In this document: piece after piece, positions 22,588 through 23,975 of the stretch
Position numbering within the stretch: the stretch's first letter is position 1
Layout: each line of letters starts with the position of its first letter
NCBI GenBank assembly: GCA_037382065.1
Contig: JARRQF010000065.1
Location: 1 to 23,975 of the forward strand
Source of the DNA: Thiodiazotropha sp037382065
Lineage (GTDB): Bacteria; Pseudomonadota; Gammaproteobacteria; Chromatiales; Chromatiaceae
Length of the DNA: 23,975 nucleotides
Direction of reading: 5' to 3'
Position numbers and translations under genes: made by a program
The notes under the pieces: model-generated
What the model was told of the DNA's origin: nothing
What the model saw: only the letters and a program-made list of their open reading frames with translations
Database searches by the model: none

Positions 22588-23727
22588 ATGCGATTAAGCC
22601 CAATTTTCCTCTCTCTGTTACTACTGATCCTACCGCTATTTGGTTGCAGCTCTGATGGTGGTTATTTTTCAACCTCAGATCGCATGTACCGTACCCAGAA
22701 AGAGACGGTGGATGACCTTGACGTGCCACCTGATCTAACCAGCTCGACGATGCAAGACGCATTGATGATACCTGGTTCGGGAAGTGCCTCTTACGAGGAT
22801 TATGCTCATCAAAGGGAGAAGTCGACTGGCACTATTGTTGCTGAACAGGTGCTACCTGAGTTCGATACGATTAGGGTGAATCGCAATGGTGATCAGCGTT
22901 GGCTGGTGATTCAAGCTCAGCCGGAAAGTGTTTGGCCCAAAGTGGTGGCGTTCTGGCGCACAAATGGCTTGCTGCTTGTCGAGCAGAATCCAACTATTGG
23001 TATTATGAAAACGGATTGGCTTGAGAGTCGTGCCGATATTAAGCAGGGACCAATTACCGAGTTCTTACGCAAGGCGCTTGAGGGGATCTACACATCAGCC
23101 ACCCGTGATCAGTTTCGGGTACGTCTGGAGAGAGGAGAGGAGCCAGGTACTACTGAGATCTATCTGACCCACCGTGGTCTGGAAGAAAAACTAAAAGAGG
23201 ATGTCAGTGGCGATGCTGACACGACTTATTGGACGCCTCGTCCCAACGATCCGGGTATCGAGGTGGCAATGCTGCGTAGTCTGATGGTCTATCTTGGAGC
23301 TTCTCAGGAAAAAGCCGAAGCGGCTATTACAGCACCAGATAACCGTGAAGATCACTCCTGGTTAGTGAAAAATGGGGAGCGTTCAGAGCTTATGGTTAAC
23401 GAAGATTTTCCTCATGCCTGGCGTCTTACCGGGGTTGCCCTGGATCGAGTAGGATTTGCGGTGGAAGATCGGGATCGCACATCAGGCATCTATTACGTTC
23501 GCTACAATGAATTGCAGAAAAATGATGATGAAGACAAGGGATTCTTCTCCAAGCTTGCCTTTTGGAGAGATGATGAAGTAGAGATCGATTACAAGGCTCA
23601 ATACCGGGTGAAGCTCAAAACCGAAGATGAGGGTACCCTTATCACGGTACAGGATGAGAAGGGCGGGCCAGCAGCTGCTGAAGTAACTGAGAGAATTCTG
23701 GGGCTGATTCACGAACAGATACGTTAA
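22588..23727 (+). CDS. bamC: BamC outer-membrane assembly lipoprotein
   Basis: A 379-residue lipoprotein with a hydrophobic signal peptide and lipobox LFGC (lipidated Cys20). The unstructured N-terminal segment, which in E. coli packs against BamD, includes VDDLDVPPDLT. Two helix-grip domains follow: the first about 95-220 with RWLVIQAQPESVWPKVVAFW, the second about 250-375 with DFPHAWRLTGVALDRVGF. It is an accessory part of the Bam complex that folds outer-membrane proteins. It has no strong ribosome-binding site. Its place after dapA matches E. coli (bamC, formerly nlpB). It is directly followed by the broken metallo-hydrolase gene. Confidence 0.93.
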   Translation: MRLSPIFLSLLLLILPLFGCSSDGGYFSTSDRMYRTQKETVDDLDVPPDLTSSTMQDALMIPGSGSASYEDYAHQREKSTGTIVAEQVLPEFDTIRVNRNGDQRWLVIQAQPESVWPKVVAFWRTNGLLLVEQNPTIGIMKTDWLESRADIKQGPITEFLRKALEGIYTSATRDQFRVRLERGEEPGTTEIYLTHRGLEEKLKEDVSGDADTTYWTPRPNDPGIEVAMLRSLMVYLGASQEKAEAAITAPDNREDHSWLVKNGERSELMVNEDFPHAWRLTGVALDRVGFAVEDRDRTSGIYYVRYNELQKNDDEDKGFFSKLAFWRDDEVEIDYKAQYRVKLKTEDEGTLITVQDEKGGPAAAEVTERILGLIHEQIR

Positions 23728-23730
23728 TTT

Positions 23731-23859
23731 GTGTCACTGCGCTTTGCTTTTTTGGGAAGTGGCAGTTGTGGTAATGCACTACTTATTGAGACACTCTCTG
23801 TCAGAGTTTTGCTGGATTGTGGATTTTCAGCATGTGAGACTGAGTGATGTCTCATGTCA
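23731..23859 (+). pseudogene. Metallo-beta-lactamase-fold hydrolase, 5' remnant
   Basis: From GTG 23731 the frame encodes SLRFAFLGSGSCGNALLIE, then RVLLDCGFSACETE, the typical start of an MBL-fold hydrolase (WalJ/YycJ-like) of about 250 residues. A TGA at 23845-23847 stops it after 38 codons. Reading through, the next residues are C-L-M-S; the family usually has ETERRL here, so the TGA is readily explained as CGA (Arg) changed by one transition. Twelve bases later the CTAGTGTGG repeat begins and homology ends. The metal-binding HxHxDH motif would lie beyond. The gene is dead on both counts, unless the remainder lies past the window and is rejoined. Confidence 0.75.
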
Positions 23860-23975
23860 CTAGTGTGGTGCTTCATACAAATTGACGATGATAGCGTGAC
23901 GCTAAGCGGTTAGCCGCTAGGCGCGTGCCGCCGGGAATGGCTTCTCCCTTTCCAAGGCGCGCAACAACGCGGATG
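23860..23975 (+). repeat. CTAGTGTGG-ended element (right copy), cut by window end
   Basis: The first 35 bases are identical to the reverse complement of 81-115. The middle differs from the left copy (CGTGACGCTAAGCGGTTAGC), with a hairpin GCTAA-GCGG-TTAGC, then GGGAATGGCTTCTCCCTTTC aligns again with the left copy. It continues to the end of the window, so its length is unknown. No coding frame is recognised in it. Confidence 0.75.

Overview
The window looks like chromosome of a sulfur-oxidising gammaproteobacterium. Most genes are core housekeeping genes of gammaproteobacterial type: cca, cysG, phoH, bcp, gcvR, dapA and bamC, with the divergent arrangement of gcvR-bcp against dapA-bamC that is also known from E. 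coli. A rhodanese-tusA-dsrE2 cluster, known from sulfur oxidisers of the Chromatiales type, sits beside cysG, whose product makes siroheme. I cannot name a species. No rRNA, tRNA, CRISPR array, prophage or intact transposase gene was seen.

Layout. 1-115 is the end of an interspersed repeat. 130-486 (-) is a short S24/LexA-fold protein without a DNA-binding domain. 651-3666 (+) is an ATM1-type ABC exporter followed by a CCA-adding enzyme with an altered active site. 3707-6521 (+) is an operon of a NarX-like kinase with no periplasmic sensor domain, a NarL-like regulator and a rhodanese. 6522-7461 is a 940-bp gene-free island of hairpin-forming repeats. 7462-8886 (-) is cysG. 9065-10353 (+) is rhd-tusA-dsrE2, with a candidate promoter and overlapping dyad. 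10371-11513 (-) is a FadL-type porin missing its last strands. 11803-14250 (+) holds a LysR regulator, an unknown 128-residue protein and a PerM/AI-2E membrane protein. 14365-15356 (-) pairs a DUF2892 membrane protein with a Crp/Fnr regulator. 15642-18497 (+) is a large hybrid histidine kinase. 18564-21101 (-) is phoH, bcp and gcvR. 21509-23727 (+) is dapA and bamC. 23731-23859 is the start of a metallo-beta-lactamase-fold gene, broken by a nonsense codon and by a second copy of the repeat seen at 1-115.

Functional picture. Rhodanese, TusA and DsrE2 relay sulfane sulfur in the cytoplasm. CysG supplies siroheme, which sulfite reductases (assimilatory or reverse-dissimilatory) need. A second rhodanese next to a cysteine-rich NarXL-like system, and a DUF2892-Crp/Fnr pair, may be further sulfur or redox elements, but this is inference.

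The least conventional signal is non-coding. Two short repeat families occur between genes: a CTAGTGTGG-ended element (four copies) and a 19-nt box AACCTA-N7-CAGTTG (six copies, two of them ending a 140-bp MITE-like unit). Several larger hairpin repeats fill the 6.5-7.4 kb island. Both ends of the window run into the CTAGTGTGG element in opposite orientations, so the sequence may be a contig that broke in a multicopy repeat.
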